64,000 nt of DNA from Anaerolineales bacterium. GTDB lineage: Bacteria; Chloroflexota; Anaerolineae; Anaerolineales; Villigracilaceae. Position numbers and translations under genes: made by a program. Below the pieces are notes generated by a model that ran no database searches, was not told where the DNA came from, and saw only the letters and a list, made by a program, of their open reading frames with translations. Where the stretch lies: assembly GCA_016789305.1 (NCBI GenBank), contig JAEURJ010000016.1, positions 186,001 through 250,000 of the forward strand, given 5' to 3'. Shown here piece by piece: positions 31,669 to 39,488 of the stretch. Each line of letters starts with the position of its first letter. Within the stretch, counting starts at the first letter, position 1.

Positions 31669-31720
31669 ATTCCATATTCACTTATACATGAGGAATAGTT
31701 GATCCCTGAAAAGAGTTGAC

Positions 31721-33718
31721 ATGTCCTGGAAAACTTTCTTTTCACTCGTATTGATCGGTTTTTTGGTTGCCGCCTGCGGTGGTGCGGCCGCCACTCAGCA
31801 AGCTGCCTCCACAGAAGCCCCTGCCGCCCCGGCAGCGACAGAAGCGCCGGCACAAATTGCGCCGCAAGCACCCAGCGTGTCATCCGAGTCGGAATTTAAT
31901 TCGATCTCCACGGAAAAGGCCTCCACGGCGGATGTGAATTTATACAAATCGCTCTCCGCCTATGAACCTGCTCCAGTGAATGAAGTGTCACTTGCCCTTG
32001 CCATTGAAAATGTGGACCCTGCAAAGATTCAAACTGCACCAAATCAACCAGTGAATACGTATCAACTTGGTCAGTCACGAACTTTTTGGGTGCGCAATAC
32101 TTCAACCCTGCAATTCAATCTGATCAACGCAAAACTTATGTGGATTTCCAATCACGCCTATTTTTGGCAGGATATGAATGTCAATCAGGAAAATACTGCG
32201 GAAGATTGGGCTGCCGCCGGAGCAAGTTTTGACAATTCCTACGAGCGGGTCCGCTCTGTCTTTGGAACAGAGCAATCCCTCGGGCTGGACGGTGATCCGC
32301 GTTTGTTCGTCGTTCACTCCAATGATGTGGGTGATGTAGGCGGATATTTCAGCGAGCTGGACCAACTCCCAGCTGCGGTTGAAGAACATTCCAACGAAGG
32401 ACAGTATTTCTTTATCTCCAATGAAAAATCTTCAGGGATTACCAGCGAATACTACAAGGAAGTTCTCGCGCATGAATTCCAGCACATGATCCAGAAGAAT
32501 GTCGACGTGAATGAAGAAGCCTGGCTCGATGAAGGCCTGAGCATGCTCGCACAACAAGTGGCCGGGATGCGCGGCGACAATTGGGTGAAAGAATATCTAA
32601 GCCAGCCTGATCAATCCCTCTGGTTTTGGGGTAAAAATTCCGCAGATTATGGACAGTCTTATCTGTACCTCGATTATTTGTATGAACAGTTGGGCGAGGA
32701 ATTTATCAAAGCGCTCTCGGCCGACTCCATCAACGGGACGGTGAGCATCGATCAAACTTTAAAAACTTTCAAGTCAACACGCAATGCAGACGATTTATAT
32801 ATCGATTCGATCAGCGCTGCCTTCTTCAATGACCGCTCATCGCCAAACAACCAGTTTGCCTACCAGATTCCTTCGCTGCCAAGTGTGCCCCCTATCTTCG
32901 AATCCGAATCATTTCCGCAAATTTATCAAGGCACCGTACAGCAATATGGCGGTGTGGATATTCTGACCTTTATTGGCGAAGGCAATGCGACCCTCATCTT
33001 CAATGGCGATCAAAGGATCAAGTTGATCCCCGCCGATGCCCATAGCGGTGACCGTTTCTGGTGGTCGAATCGAGACGATTCAACATTTGCAACCCTCACC
33101 CGCAAAGTGGACCTGACCCAAACTCCAACGGCTACTTTAAAATACTGGGCCTGGTACAACCTTGAGGAGAATTGGGATTATGCATATTTGCTTGTTTCAA
33201 CTGACAATGGAAATCATTGGACGCCCATATCTGCCACATCCAGCCGAGTGACTGACCCAAACGGTCAAAACCACGGATATGGATTCTCAGGAATAAGCGG
33301 CACACAAAGCGAGGCAATATGGATCCAGGAGACTGCAAACCTGAACGCCTATGCGGGCAGGCAAATCCTGCTGCGCTTCGTAATGCAAACGAATCGCTCG
33401 GTCAACAACTTTGGTTTTGCAATTGACGATCTCTCCATTCCAGAAATTGGTTGGACAGATAACGTCGAGGCGGGAAAAAAAGATTGGACTTCCGAAGGAT
33501 TTATCGCCATTCACAATCATGTTCCGCAAATATGGGGCGTGCGCGCCGTGGAACAGAAGATGGATAACACGCTCTTAGTCCATGACCTGAACATAAAGAA
33601 CGGAACTGCCCAACTGGAAATTGACTTCAGCGATCTCAATCGTCTGGTGGTCTTTGTCATCGGGCAGACACGTTACACAACCTTGCCAGCATCATATCAA
33701 GTGGAAGTTTCACCATAA
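31721..33718 (+). CDS. Secreted lipoprotein with HExxH metallopeptidase and immune-inhibitor-A-like C-terminal domain
   Basis: The 665-residue lipoprotein (lipobox VAAC, Cys 19) has an Ala/Pro/Thr-rich linker. Its catalytic domain has the zinc motif HEFQH at residues 251-255 and Glu 271 in WLDEGLSML as the probable third ligand (gluzincin pattern). The C-terminal part (about 440-590) reads FWWSNRDDSTFATLTRKVDL, YLLVSTDNGNHW and FAIDDLSIPEIGW. This resembles the beta-sandwich of immune inhibitor A (M6) proteases, with DNG and DD turns. It is likely an extracellular, membrane-tethered protease. No Shine-Dalgarno is obvious before the ATG. Confidence 0.78.
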   Translation: MSWKTFFSLVLIGFLVAACGGAAATQQAASTEAPAAPAATEAPAQIAPQAPSVSSESEFNSISTEKASTADVNLYKSLSAYEPAPVNEVSLALAIENVDPAKIQTAPNQPVNTYQLGQSRTFWVRNTSTLQFNLINAKLMWISNHAYFWQDMNVNQENTAEDWAAAGASFDNSYERVRSVFGTEQSLGLDGDPRLFVVHSNDVGDVGGYFSELDQLPAAVEEHSNEGQYFFISNEKSSGITSEYYKEVLAHEFQHMIQKNVDVNEEAWLDEGLSMLAQQVAGMRGDNWVKEYLSQPDQSLWFWGKNSADYGQSYLYLDYLYEQLGEEFIKALSADSINGTVSIDQTLKTFKSTRNADDLYIDSISAAFFNDRSSPNNQFAYQIPSLPSVPPIFESESFPQIYQGTVQQYGGVDILTFIGEGNATLIFNGDQRIKLIPADAHSGDRFWWSNRDDSTFATLTRKVDLTQTPTATLKYWAWYNLEENWDYAYLLVSTDNGNHWTPISATSSRVTDPNGQNHGYGFSGISGTQSEAIWIQETANLNAYAGRQILLRFVMQTNRSVNNFGFAIDDLSIPEIGWTDNVEAGKKDWTSEGFIAIHNHVPQIWGVRAVEQKMDNTLLVHDLNIKNGTAQLEIDFSDLNRLVVFVIGQTRYTTLPASYQVEVSP

Positions 33719-33730
33719 TAAATAGAATCA

Positions 33731-33764
33731 AAAAGAGCCCGACGCTTTCGCGTCGGGCTCTTTT
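33731..33764. terminator. Bidirectional terminator
   Basis: A perfect 14-bp stem (AAAAGAGCCCGACG) with a short loop lies between the convergent metallopeptidase and cold-shock genes. Confidence 0.85.
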
Positions 33765-33771
33765 TATTGGA

Positions 33772-33984
33772 CTAGCTCAGAACGGTAACGTTCGTAGCCT
33801 GAGGACCCTTAGGGCCCTTCTCGACCGTGAATTCAACCTTCTGGCCTTCTTGCAGGTTACGGAAACCGTCGCCTTGAATGGCGGAGAAATGGACGAACAC
33901 GTCCGCTCCACCTTCGCGCTCGATGAAGCCGAAGCCCTTGTCACCGTTGAACCACTTTACTGTACCAATGATACGATCAGACAT
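33772..33984 (-). CDS. Cold-shock domain protein (CspA family)
   Basis: This 70-residue protein has the RNP1 motif KGFGFIE and the RNP2-type VFVHFSAI that bind single-stranded nucleic acid, plus GTVKWFNGDKGFGFIE. These proteins melt RNA structures. A strong AAAGGAGG lies upstream of the ATG at 33984; the frame extends six codons further, but without a better site. The leader is long and contains a terminator-like hairpin. Confidence 0.95.
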   Translation of the reverse strand: MSDRIIGTVKWFNGDKGFGFIEREGGADVFVHFSAIQGDGFRNLQEGQKVEFTVEKGPKGPQATNVTVLS

Positions 33985-34055
33985 TTTTGCCTCCTTTGGC
34001 AATTGAAAAAAATTGTTTTAGGTAAATCTGTTTGTTCCATCGGAGGTCAAAACAA

Positions 34056-34085
34056 AACAGCCCACGGGCTAAACCGTGAGCTGTT
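34056..34085 (-). promoter_or_regulatory. Terminator-like hairpin in the cold-shock gene leader
   Basis: Arms of 12 bp with one G-U pair (AACAGCUCACGG and CCGUGGGCUGUU in RNA) are followed by UUGUUUUGA. It sits about 40 bases after the predicted start and 70 before the Shine-Dalgarno. It may act as an attenuator or yield a short RNA. Confidence 0.55.
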
Positions 34086-34130
34086 GATGTTCTTCATACC
34101 AACGTAACCTACCGTTTTCCTACTTCGCCA

Positions 34131-34159
34131 ACAATAACATACTCACATATGAAAGTCAA
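34131..34159 (-). promoter_or_regulatory. Cold-shock gene promoter
   Basis: TTGACT (34159-34154) and TATTGT (34136-34131) are separated by 17 bases. The predicted start near 34124 gives a leader of about 140 bases. Confidence 0.6.
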
Positions 34160-34185
34160 TAAAAAACAGGCACCAATATTGCGGT

Positions 34186-34191
34186 TATAAT
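34186..34191 (+). promoter_or_regulatory. -10 box for a near-leaderless epimerase mRNA
   Basis: TATAAT ends 9 bases before the ATG at 34201, giving a predicted leader of about three bases. Confidence 0.45.
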
Positions 34192-34200
34192 CTTTTGCCT

Positions 34201-35124
34201 ATGAACTTTTTAATCACTGGAGCCGCGGGATTCCTCGGCTCTTCTCTTGCAAATCAACTCGCGCGCGAGGGACATCAGGTTCGCGGGCTTGACGATCTTT
34301 CCACCGGCGATCCGCAGGTACTTGCACCCGATGTGCATTTTACACGCGGTGATGTCAGTGACCGTCCCAAGTTGTGGACTCTGCTTCAAGACGTGGATGT
34401 TGTTTATCATCTCGCGGCACGTGTTTCCGTACAGGAATCCATTTTATATCCACGCGACTATAACTCCGCTAATGTGGGCGGGACAGTAGCCTTAATGGAA
34501 GCGATGCGTGATGTGGGAGTCAAGCGCGTCGTTCTGGCCTCGTCCGGGGCTGTGTACGGCGACATGGGAGACTCAACCCTGACAGAATCCGCCACGCCGA
34601 ATCCACGCTCCCCTTATGCGGTCTCCAAGCTTGCAGCGGAATACTACGTACGCACGATCGGCGGCTTGTGGGGCATCGAAACTGTCAGCCTGCGAATCTT
34701 CAATGCCTATGGACCTGGTCAGCACCTGCCGCCATCTCACCCACCTGTCGTACCTCACTATCTTCGCCAGGCCTTGCGCGGTGGGACATTAGTCGCGCAT
34801 GGCGATGGAAGCCAGACTCGTGATTACATTTACGTGGATGATGCCGTCAGTGGAATGGTCGCCGCATCCACCGCGCCGAATATCAACGGCCTCGTCATCA
34901 ACATCGGTTCCGGCGTGGACACTGCCATCAAGGATTTGATCCGCCTCGTTCTGAACGTCACTGGCAGTAAAGCCAACGTGGTTTACAACTCCCAAACCTC
35001 CGGTGGCGTCTCCCGCATGCGCGCAGACTTAAATCTTGCCAAGGAAAAGTTAAGATTTGTTCCTTCGATTAAATTGGAAGAGGGTTTACGCTTGACCCTG
35101 CAGCGCGATACTCGATTTAAATAA
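34201..35124 (+). CDS. NAD-dependent epimerase/dehydratase (extended SDR)
   Basis: This 307-residue extended SDR has NAD-binding GAAGFLG at residues 7-13 and the catalytic YAVSK (Tyr in SPYAVSKLAAEYY). Downstream, VSLRIFNAYGPGQ is the substrate-loop sequence of UDP-glucose 4-epimerase-type enzymes. It most likely epimerises or dehydrates a nucleotide sugar. The frame extends two codons to a TTG, but the ATG at 34201 is the better start. A period-8 repeat fragment follows the stop. Confidence 0.85.
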   Translation: MNFLITGAAGFLGSSLANQLAREGHQVRGLDDLSTGDPQVLAPDVHFTRGDVSDRPKLWTLLQDVDVVYHLAARVSVQESILYPRDYNSANVGGTVALMEAMRDVGVKRVVLASSGAVYGDMGDSTLTESATPNPRSPYAVSKLAAEYYVRTIGGLWGIETVSLRIFNAYGPGQHLPPSHPPVVPHYLRQALRGGTLVAHGDGSQTRDYIYVDDAVSGMVAASTAPNINGLVINIGSGVDTAIKDLIRLVLNVTGSKANVVYNSQTSGGVSRMRADLNLAKEKLRFVPSIKLEEGLRLTLQRDTRFK

Positions 35125-35125
35125 C

Positions 35126-35151
35126 ATTCAAACATTTCAACGTTTAAACAG
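35126..35151. repeat. Short period-8 repeat fragment
   Basis: Three units (ATTCAAAC, ATTTCAAC, GTTTAAAC) lie between the epimerase stop and the alkyladenine glycosylase start. Confidence 0.55.
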
Positions 35152-35160
35152 CAAAACGGT

Positions 35161-35733
35161 ATGACCCTCCCCGTCAAATTCTACAACCGCCCCACATTGA
35201 CCGTCGCACGCGAACTCCTCGGTGCACGGCTGGTTCATATTTCAAACGGACAAAAACTCGTTGGCCTGATCACCGAGACCGAGGCTTATTTCGGCTTCGA
35301 CGATCTTGCGAGCCATGCGAAGGCGGGACGCACCATCCGCACAGATCCCATGTTTGGTCCGCCCGGACATGCCTATGTTTATTTCACGTATGGCAATCAC
35401 TGGATGTTGAATGCAGTGACAGAAAAGGAAGGCTTTCCTGCAGCAGTGTTGATCCGCGCAATCCAACCGATTGAAGGGATTGAATTGATGATGGAGCGAC
35501 GCCAGGGGCGGGACACGTTCGGGCCAGGTAAATTGACTCAGGCACTGGGAATCACCAAAAGCCAGAACTATGCCAATTTGACAGAGGCAGGCTCCAGTTT
35601 AAGAATGGAAGCGGGGGTAAAAGTCCCGGATAAAAGCGTGACGATTGGCCCCCGGGTGGGTTTAAATACTACGCCAGAGCCTTGGTTCTCCAAGCCGTGG
35701 CGATTTAAAGTCAACAATTGGAAGATTATCTAA
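35161..35733 (+). CDS. DNA-3-methyladenine glycosylase (AAG/MPG family)
   Basis: The 190-residue protein matches the AAG/MPG family: LITETEAYFGFDDLASHA (with the catalytic Glu in TETEAY), GHAYVYFTYGNHWMLN and FGPGKLTQALGI. These enzymes remove alkylated or deaminated purines in base-excision repair. The length is typical for a bacterial member. No Shine-Dalgarno precedes the ATG, which comes shortly after a period-8 repeat. Confidence 0.92.
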   Translation: MTLPVKFYNRPTLTVARELLGARLVHISNGQKLVGLITETEAYFGFDDLASHAKAGRTIRTDPMFGPPGHAYVYFTYGNHWMLNAVTEKEGFPAAVLIRAIQPIEGIELMMERRQGRDTFGPGKLTQALGITKSQNYANLTEAGSSLRMEAGVKVPDKSVTIGPRVGLNTTPEPWFSKPWRFKVNNWKII

Positions 35734-35769
35734 TCTAAAAAATCTGCGGATATAAAAGAAGGAGACATC

Positions 35770-36567
35770 ATGGGTTTACTTGAAGGAAAGAATGCATTGG
35801 TTTTTGGTCTTGCAAACGAACGCTCCATCGCCTGGGGCATTACACAGGCGTTCAAACGCGAAGGCGCCAATTTGGGAATCAGCTATGCGGGCGAGATGCT
35901 GGAAAAGCGCGTCAAGCCGCTGGCCGAGCAAGTGGGCTGTAAATGGGTCGAAGAATGTGATGTGACCAAGGATGACCAGATCAAGATCACCGCTGAAAAA
36001 GCTGCCAAGCATTTTGGCAAGATCGATGTGTTGGTTCATTCGATCGCGTTTGCTGGAAAGGATGAACTGAGCAGACCGTATTACGAGACCAGCCGCGAAG
36101 GCTTCAAGAACGCGATGGATATCAGCGTATATTCTTTGGTTGCACTGGCAAACGCATTCCTGCCTTACCTTAACCCCAATGCTTCGATCATGTGCCTTAC
36201 TTATTATGGTTCGGTCAAAGTTGCGCCAAACTACAATGTGATGGGCGTTGCCAAGGCCGCTTTGGAATCGTCCACCCGCTATCTGGCATATGACCTCGGC
36301 CCGAAAAAGATTCGCGTGAATGCGATTTCCGCAGGCCCGATCCGCACCTTGGCCGCCGCCGGGGTGGGCGGCTTCCGCGATATGTACAAGCATTTTGCCG
36401 ATGCAGCTCCCTTGCGTGAAAATGTCACCATCGAAGATGTTGGCAATTCCGCCGTGTTCCTCGCTTCGGATCTTTCTGCCCGCATCACCGGTGAAGTTCT
36501 CTACGTGGACTCTGGCTTCAACACCGTCGGTGTGCAGATGACGGAAAAGCAGGAAAAAGGCGAATAA
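35770..36567 (+). CDS. fabI: Enoyl-[acyl-carrier-protein] reductase (NADH)
   Basis: The 265-residue protein has the FabI cofactor loop LVFGLANERSIAWGI, HSIAFAGKDE, and the Y-x6-K catalytic pair in NYNVMGVAKAALE. It catalyses the last reduction of each fatty-acid elongation cycle and is the target of triclosan-type inhibitors. AAGGAG precedes the ATG, and a terminator follows. The order of residues and the length are normal. Confidence 0.95.
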   Translation: MGLLEGKNALVFGLANERSIAWGITQAFKREGANLGISYAGEMLEKRVKPLAEQVGCKWVEECDVTKDDQIKITAEKAAKHFGKIDVLVHSIAFAGKDELSRPYYETSREGFKNAMDISVYSLVALANAFLPYLNPNASIMCLTYYGSVKVAPNYNVMGVAKAALESSTRYLAYDLGPKKIRVNAISAGPIRTLAAAGVGGFRDMYKHFADAAPLRENVTIEDVGNSAVFLASDLSARITGEVLYVDSGFNTVGVQMTEKQEKGE

Positions 36568-36586
36568 TTTTTTCAACAGAAAAACA

Positions 36587-36625
36587 AAAGGCCAGTCCAT
36601 GAAAATCATGGGCTGGCCTTTTTCA
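36587..36625. terminator. Bidirectional terminator
   Basis: AAAGGCCAG/CTGGCCTTT form the stem, with an inner ATGA-type loop. It lies between fabI and the convergent FecR gene. Confidence 0.75.
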
Positions 36626-36647
36626 TTCAATCAAACAATGTTAGAAA

Positions 36648-37565
36648 CTAACCATCACTCCCGCCAGAGTCGTTACCACCAGAATCACCGCCATCACCTG
36701 AGTCACCGCTTGGAGCTTCTGTGGCAACGGGATCGCCACTTGGCGCTTCAGTTGCAGGGACTTCGGTTGCAGAAGCCTCAGTTCCGCCTAAATCTGCTGG
36801 AGGAGGTGATGTTTGTTCCAAGCCACCATCACGAATTTCACCAATCGTAATCTCACAACCGCAAAGTTGACCGCCCATGGCGAGAAATTGATTCGCTTGC
36901 TCAGTGGTCATTTCAGACGGTGCGCCGGGGGGCGGTTGTAATCCCGTCACATCAACTGCCTGCCCCGCTTCAAGAGTAAGTTTTTGATCGCCACGCACAA
37001 ATTCACAAGTACCGGTTAAACAGGTGGCTGTCATTATTTTGGTTTCAGGGTTATATTGCACTCGTACCGTTGAGCCTAATATCTCTCCTGTATTTCCTTC
37101 TGGAGTTTCAACACTAAGAATTGAACCTTCAGGCAATTTCTCTGCGTGATGCTCCAATGCAACTGCGCCATTTAAAACATTGACCACTGTAATTGGAACT
37201 TCCACTGTACCGCGTAATGTTTTGATCTGAGCTTCGGAATTATTATCAACGATCATCATGGTCAACGCGTCACGATATAAAGCGACGATGCCATCTACAC
37301 CGGTGCGAATCTGTGCGCCTTCTGCAAGTCTTTGGCCAACTTGTGCCGGAGCGTACGAATCATTCGCGCTGGCTCGCACTTCAACAGTGCCTTTTATGTT
37401 GGTGATTTGAAGAAAAAACTCCGACGCGACAACAGGCGCTTCTGTTGACGCACTGTCTTGAGCCGCAGGCTGTTCATTCCCACTCTGCTCAGCAGGGTTG
37501 CCTCCGCAAGACGCCAGAAAAAGTACAGACACAACAAACAAACTTACAAACATACAAACATACAA
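36648..37565 (-). CDS. FecR-domain lipoprotein, start out of frame (candidate phase-variable gene)
   Basis: The body has a lipobox (VLFLASC), a Ser/Ala/Glu linker, and a FecR-like domain: ITNIKGTVEVRASANDSYAP, GTVEVPITVVNVLNGAV, LEAGQAVDVTGLQPPPGAP. The C-terminus is a Ser/Gly/Asp-rich tail. The open frame reaches only to a TTG at 37565 inside an octamer tract, with no Shine-Dalgarno and no positive N-region. Just upstream, GAGGAG is ideally spaced from an ATG at 37587 encoding MNRKF, but this is in another frame. One more 8-bp copy would join it to give MNRKF...LFLASCGG. The function is unknown; related FecR domains sense envelope signals. Confidence 0.7.
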   Translation of the reverse strand: MYVCMFVSLFVVSVLFLASCGGNPAEQSGNEQPAAQDSASTEAPVVASEFFLQITNIKGTVEVRASANDSYAPAQVGQRLAEGAQIRTGVDGIVALYRDALTMMIVDNNSEAQIKTLRGTVEVPITVVNVLNGAVALEHHAEKLPEGSILSVETPEGNTGEILGSTVRVQYNPETKIMTATCLTGTCEFVRGDQKLTLEAGQAVDVTGLQPPPGAPSEMTTEQANQFLAMGGQLCGCEITIGEIRDGGLEQTSPPPADLGGTEASATEVPATEAPSGDPVATEAPSGDSGDGGDSGGNDSGGSDG

Positions 37566-37573
37566 ACATACAA
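37534..37573. repeat. Octamer tandem repeat at the FecR gene start
   Basis: Five 8-bp units on the plus strand read ACAAACAA, ACTTACAA, then three identical ACATACAA copies. On the coding strand these are TTGTATGT. The unit length is not a multiple of three, so copy number sets the reading frame. Confidence 0.9.
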
Positions 37574-37584
37574 AATTTTCTATT

Positions 37585-37600
37585 CATACATTCTCTCCTC
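37585..37600 (-). promoter_or_regulatory. Ribosome-binding site and ATG of the FecR gene (currently out of frame)
   Basis: On the minus strand, GAGGAG (37600-37595) is 7 bases from ATG (37587-37585). That ATG opens MNRKF, runs into the repeat tract, and stops after 32 codons. A TATAAT box at 37645-37640 gives a plausible promoter. Confidence 0.65.
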
Positions 37601-37694
37601 GTATTGGGTTTCGACATTAATTCCATTATTAGTCGCGAGATTATAGCAAAACGGTGTGAACTTGCCATTACAATCCTGCAAGCAATTTTCAAGG

Positions 37695-37700
37695 TAAAAT
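37695..37700 (+). promoter_or_regulatory. -10 box for leaderless bactofilin mRNA
   Basis: TAAAAT occupies -12 to -7 relative to the A of the ATG at 37707. There is no Shine-Dalgarno. Confidence 0.5.
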
Positions 37701-37706
37701 TATCCC

Positions 37707-38243
37707 ATGTTCAAACGAAATACAACCCCCAGCGAAACGCCACAACCCGTACAGGCAGTCGAACGCATCACCTCGATCCTAGGCTCTGGCCTCATTTGGC
37801 ATGGAAGTATCAACGGCTCAGGCGGCGTGCGCATTGAAGGCGCTTTCGAAGGCGAGATCGCCTTACGCGGAATGCTCGTCGTTGGCGAGACCGGACGCGT
37901 CACCTGTCAAAACGTGCGTGCACACACCGTCATCGTGGCAGGCGCGGTTCGCGGAAATATCACAACGCAAAAATTGGAAATCCGCGCTTCGGGCCGTGTG
38001 TGGGGTGATGTGATCACCACCGCATTCGTGACCGAAGAAGGAGCCTTCCTTCGTGGTCAAATTCGGATGGAGGAATCGGTCGAACTTAATCTCGAGCCTG
38101 CTCCTGAGACCACGCCCTCGGAAGCCGCTGTGGAAGAATCCATTGCCCAGATGCCGATCCAAATTCCAGCACCCGTGCCTGAGCCTGTCATTCCTGCGGT
38201 GGAAGCCACGCAAAAGATCATGCGCAAGAAAAAAAGCCAGTAA
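37707..38243 (+). CDS. Bactofilin (polymer-forming cytoskeletal protein)
   Basis: The 178-residue protein has the bactofilin core of short repeated beta strands: SILGSGLIWHGSINGSGGVR, IEGAFEGEIALRGMLVVGET, AHTVIVAGAVRGNITTQKLE, IRASGRVWGDVITT. Flexible tails flank it, with a Pro-rich C-terminal part ending KIMRKKKSQ. Bactofilins form membrane-associated filaments in cell shape and envelope patterning. A perfect 16-bp palindromic terminator follows. The start is compatible with a leaderless mRNA. Confidence 0.9.
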   Translation: MFKRNTTPSETPQPVQAVERITSILGSGLIWHGSINGSGGVRIEGAFEGEIALRGMLVVGETGRVTCQNVRAHTVIVAGAVRGNITTQKLEIRASGRVWGDVITTAFVTEEGAFLRGQIRMEESVELNLEPAPETTPSEAAVEESIAQMPIQIPAPVPEPVIPAVEATQKIMRKKKSQ

Positions 38244-38250
38244 ATAATGG

Positions 38251-38282
38251 AGACCCGAAAGGTCTTAAGACCTTTCGGGTCT
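38251..38282 (+). terminator. Terminator of bactofilin gene
   Basis: A 32-base perfect palindrome (AGACCCGAAAGGTCTT and its complement) is followed by TTTTGTG. Confidence 0.8.
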
Positions 38283-38293
38283 TTTTGTGAAAC

Positions 38294-39481
38294 ATGAAAT
38301 ATACCGACCTCAAAATTCAAACCCAGCGTGAAGCTCCCAACAATGCACGGACTGAAGGATTCGCATTCCTCGTCCGCGCAGGATATATGACCCGTGAAAA
38401 TGAACTCCTGCCGCTCGGTAAACAGGCGATTGAAGCGCTTGAACGGGTATCGAAAGAGATTTCATTTTTCTTTCATATCGAATTGCCCATTATCGATAAT
38501 TCGAGTGAGACCTTTTTTGAGTCACCAGCCGGCTCGCAGGAAATTCTGCAGTGCGAAAAATGCGGATATGCCGCCCGCAAGGAAGTTGCCAAGGCAAAAA
38601 AGACTCCGTTTTCACAGGAAACACAACTTCCCATTCAAAAAGTCGAGACCCCGGAATCAAGCACAATTGAAGCGCTCGCAAACTTCTTGAATATTCCAAA
38701 AGAGAAAACCGCCAAGGCATTGATGTACACCCGCATCGCTGATGGAAGGTTTGTTTTCATTGTGGTACGCGGCGATATGCAAATGAGCGAGACCAAATTG
38801 AAAGATTTGATTGGGGAGATTCGACTTGCCACGGTAGAAGAGGTTTTGAAATCCGGTGCAGTAGCTGGATACGCCTCCCCTATCGGGCTGAAGGATGCAC
38901 TGATCATCGTGGATGACCTCGTCCCACAGTCACCGAATCTCGTCGCAGGCGCGAATGAAGCGGGTTTTCATCTACTCAATACAAATAGCGGACGAGATTA
39001 CGCGCCTGAAATCACCGCAGACCTGACCCTCGCAAAAGAAGGCGATGCCTGCTTTATATGCGGCGAAACGTTGACAGGCCATCGCGCAGAGATCCTTGCA
39101 AGCGAAAATAGATTTTATTTTGATGAAATCCTGCTTGCTCTTGCAGAGACGCATCACGACGAAAAAGGATTGACTCTTCCAAAATCTGCCGCACCATTCA
39201 CTGTTTACTTGATGCAGGTGCCCGGCAAGCAAATGGATACACGCTCCAAGGCGGAGGAAATTTATAATCAACTTCAAAGGGCGGGCGTTTCCGTCCTCTT
39301 CGATGACCGTGACGAGCGGGCAGGTGTCAAATTCAACGACGCAGATCTGATCGGCTGCCCCATCCGCGTGACGGTTGGGGAAAAGGCGCTCCAAAATGGA
39401 ATGGTAGAATTGAAGCAACGGAAGGAAAAAGAAAATCAATTGATTTCGCTTGACGATTTGTTTTCCCATTTAAAAAAGTAG
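38294..39481 (+). CDS. Prolyl-tRNA synthetase-like protein lacking the class II catalytic core
   Basis: At 395 residues it is well short of bacterial ProRS (about 570). It keeps an N-terminal part like that of ProRS (APNNARTEGFAFLVRAGYMT, LPLGKQAIEALERV), then jumps to SPAGSQEILQCEKCGYAARK. Next is an INS/YbaK-like editing domain (IEALANFLNIPKEKTAKALM, LKDALIIVDDLVPQSPNLVA). A CFICGETLTGHRAEI segment follows, then the anticodon-binding domain (VYLMQVPGKQMDTRSKAEEI, FDDRDERAGVKFNDADLIGC). The region that would contain motif 2 and the GCYGIG-type motif 3 is missing or replaced. It is unlikely to charge tRNA. It may edit mischarged tRNA-Pro or have another regulatory role. Confidence 0.75.
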   Translation: MKYTDLKIQTQREAPNNARTEGFAFLVRAGYMTRENELLPLGKQAIEALERVSKEISFFFHIELPIIDNSSETFFESPAGSQEILQCEKCGYAARKEVAKAKKTPFSQETQLPIQKVETPESSTIEALANFLNIPKEKTAKALMYTRIADGRFVFIVVRGDMQMSETKLKDLIGEIRLATVEEVLKSGAVAGYASPIGLKDALIIVDDLVPQSPNLVAGANEAGFHLLNTNSGRDYAPEITADLTLAKEGDACFICGETLTGHRAEILASENRFYFDEILLALAETHHDEKGLTLPKSAAPFTVYLMQVPGKQMDTRSKAEEIYNQLQRAGVSVLFDDRDERAGVKFNDADLIGCPIRVTVGEKALQNGMVELKQRKEKENQLISLDDLFSHLKK

Positions 39482-39488
39482 AAACAAA

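Noticed and set aside
31721..33718. Complete immune inhibitor A (M6) protease
   Set aside because: The C-terminal domain is similar, but the catalytic domain has a different arrangement and the full M6 signature is not visible.
37534..37573. CRISPR array or transposon end
   Set aside because: The units are 8 bp and directly tandem, with no spacers and no transposase.
38294..39481. Naming the gene proS
   Set aside because: The ends are ProRS-like, but the class II catalytic core is missing and the length is too short, so a functional synthetase name would be misleading.
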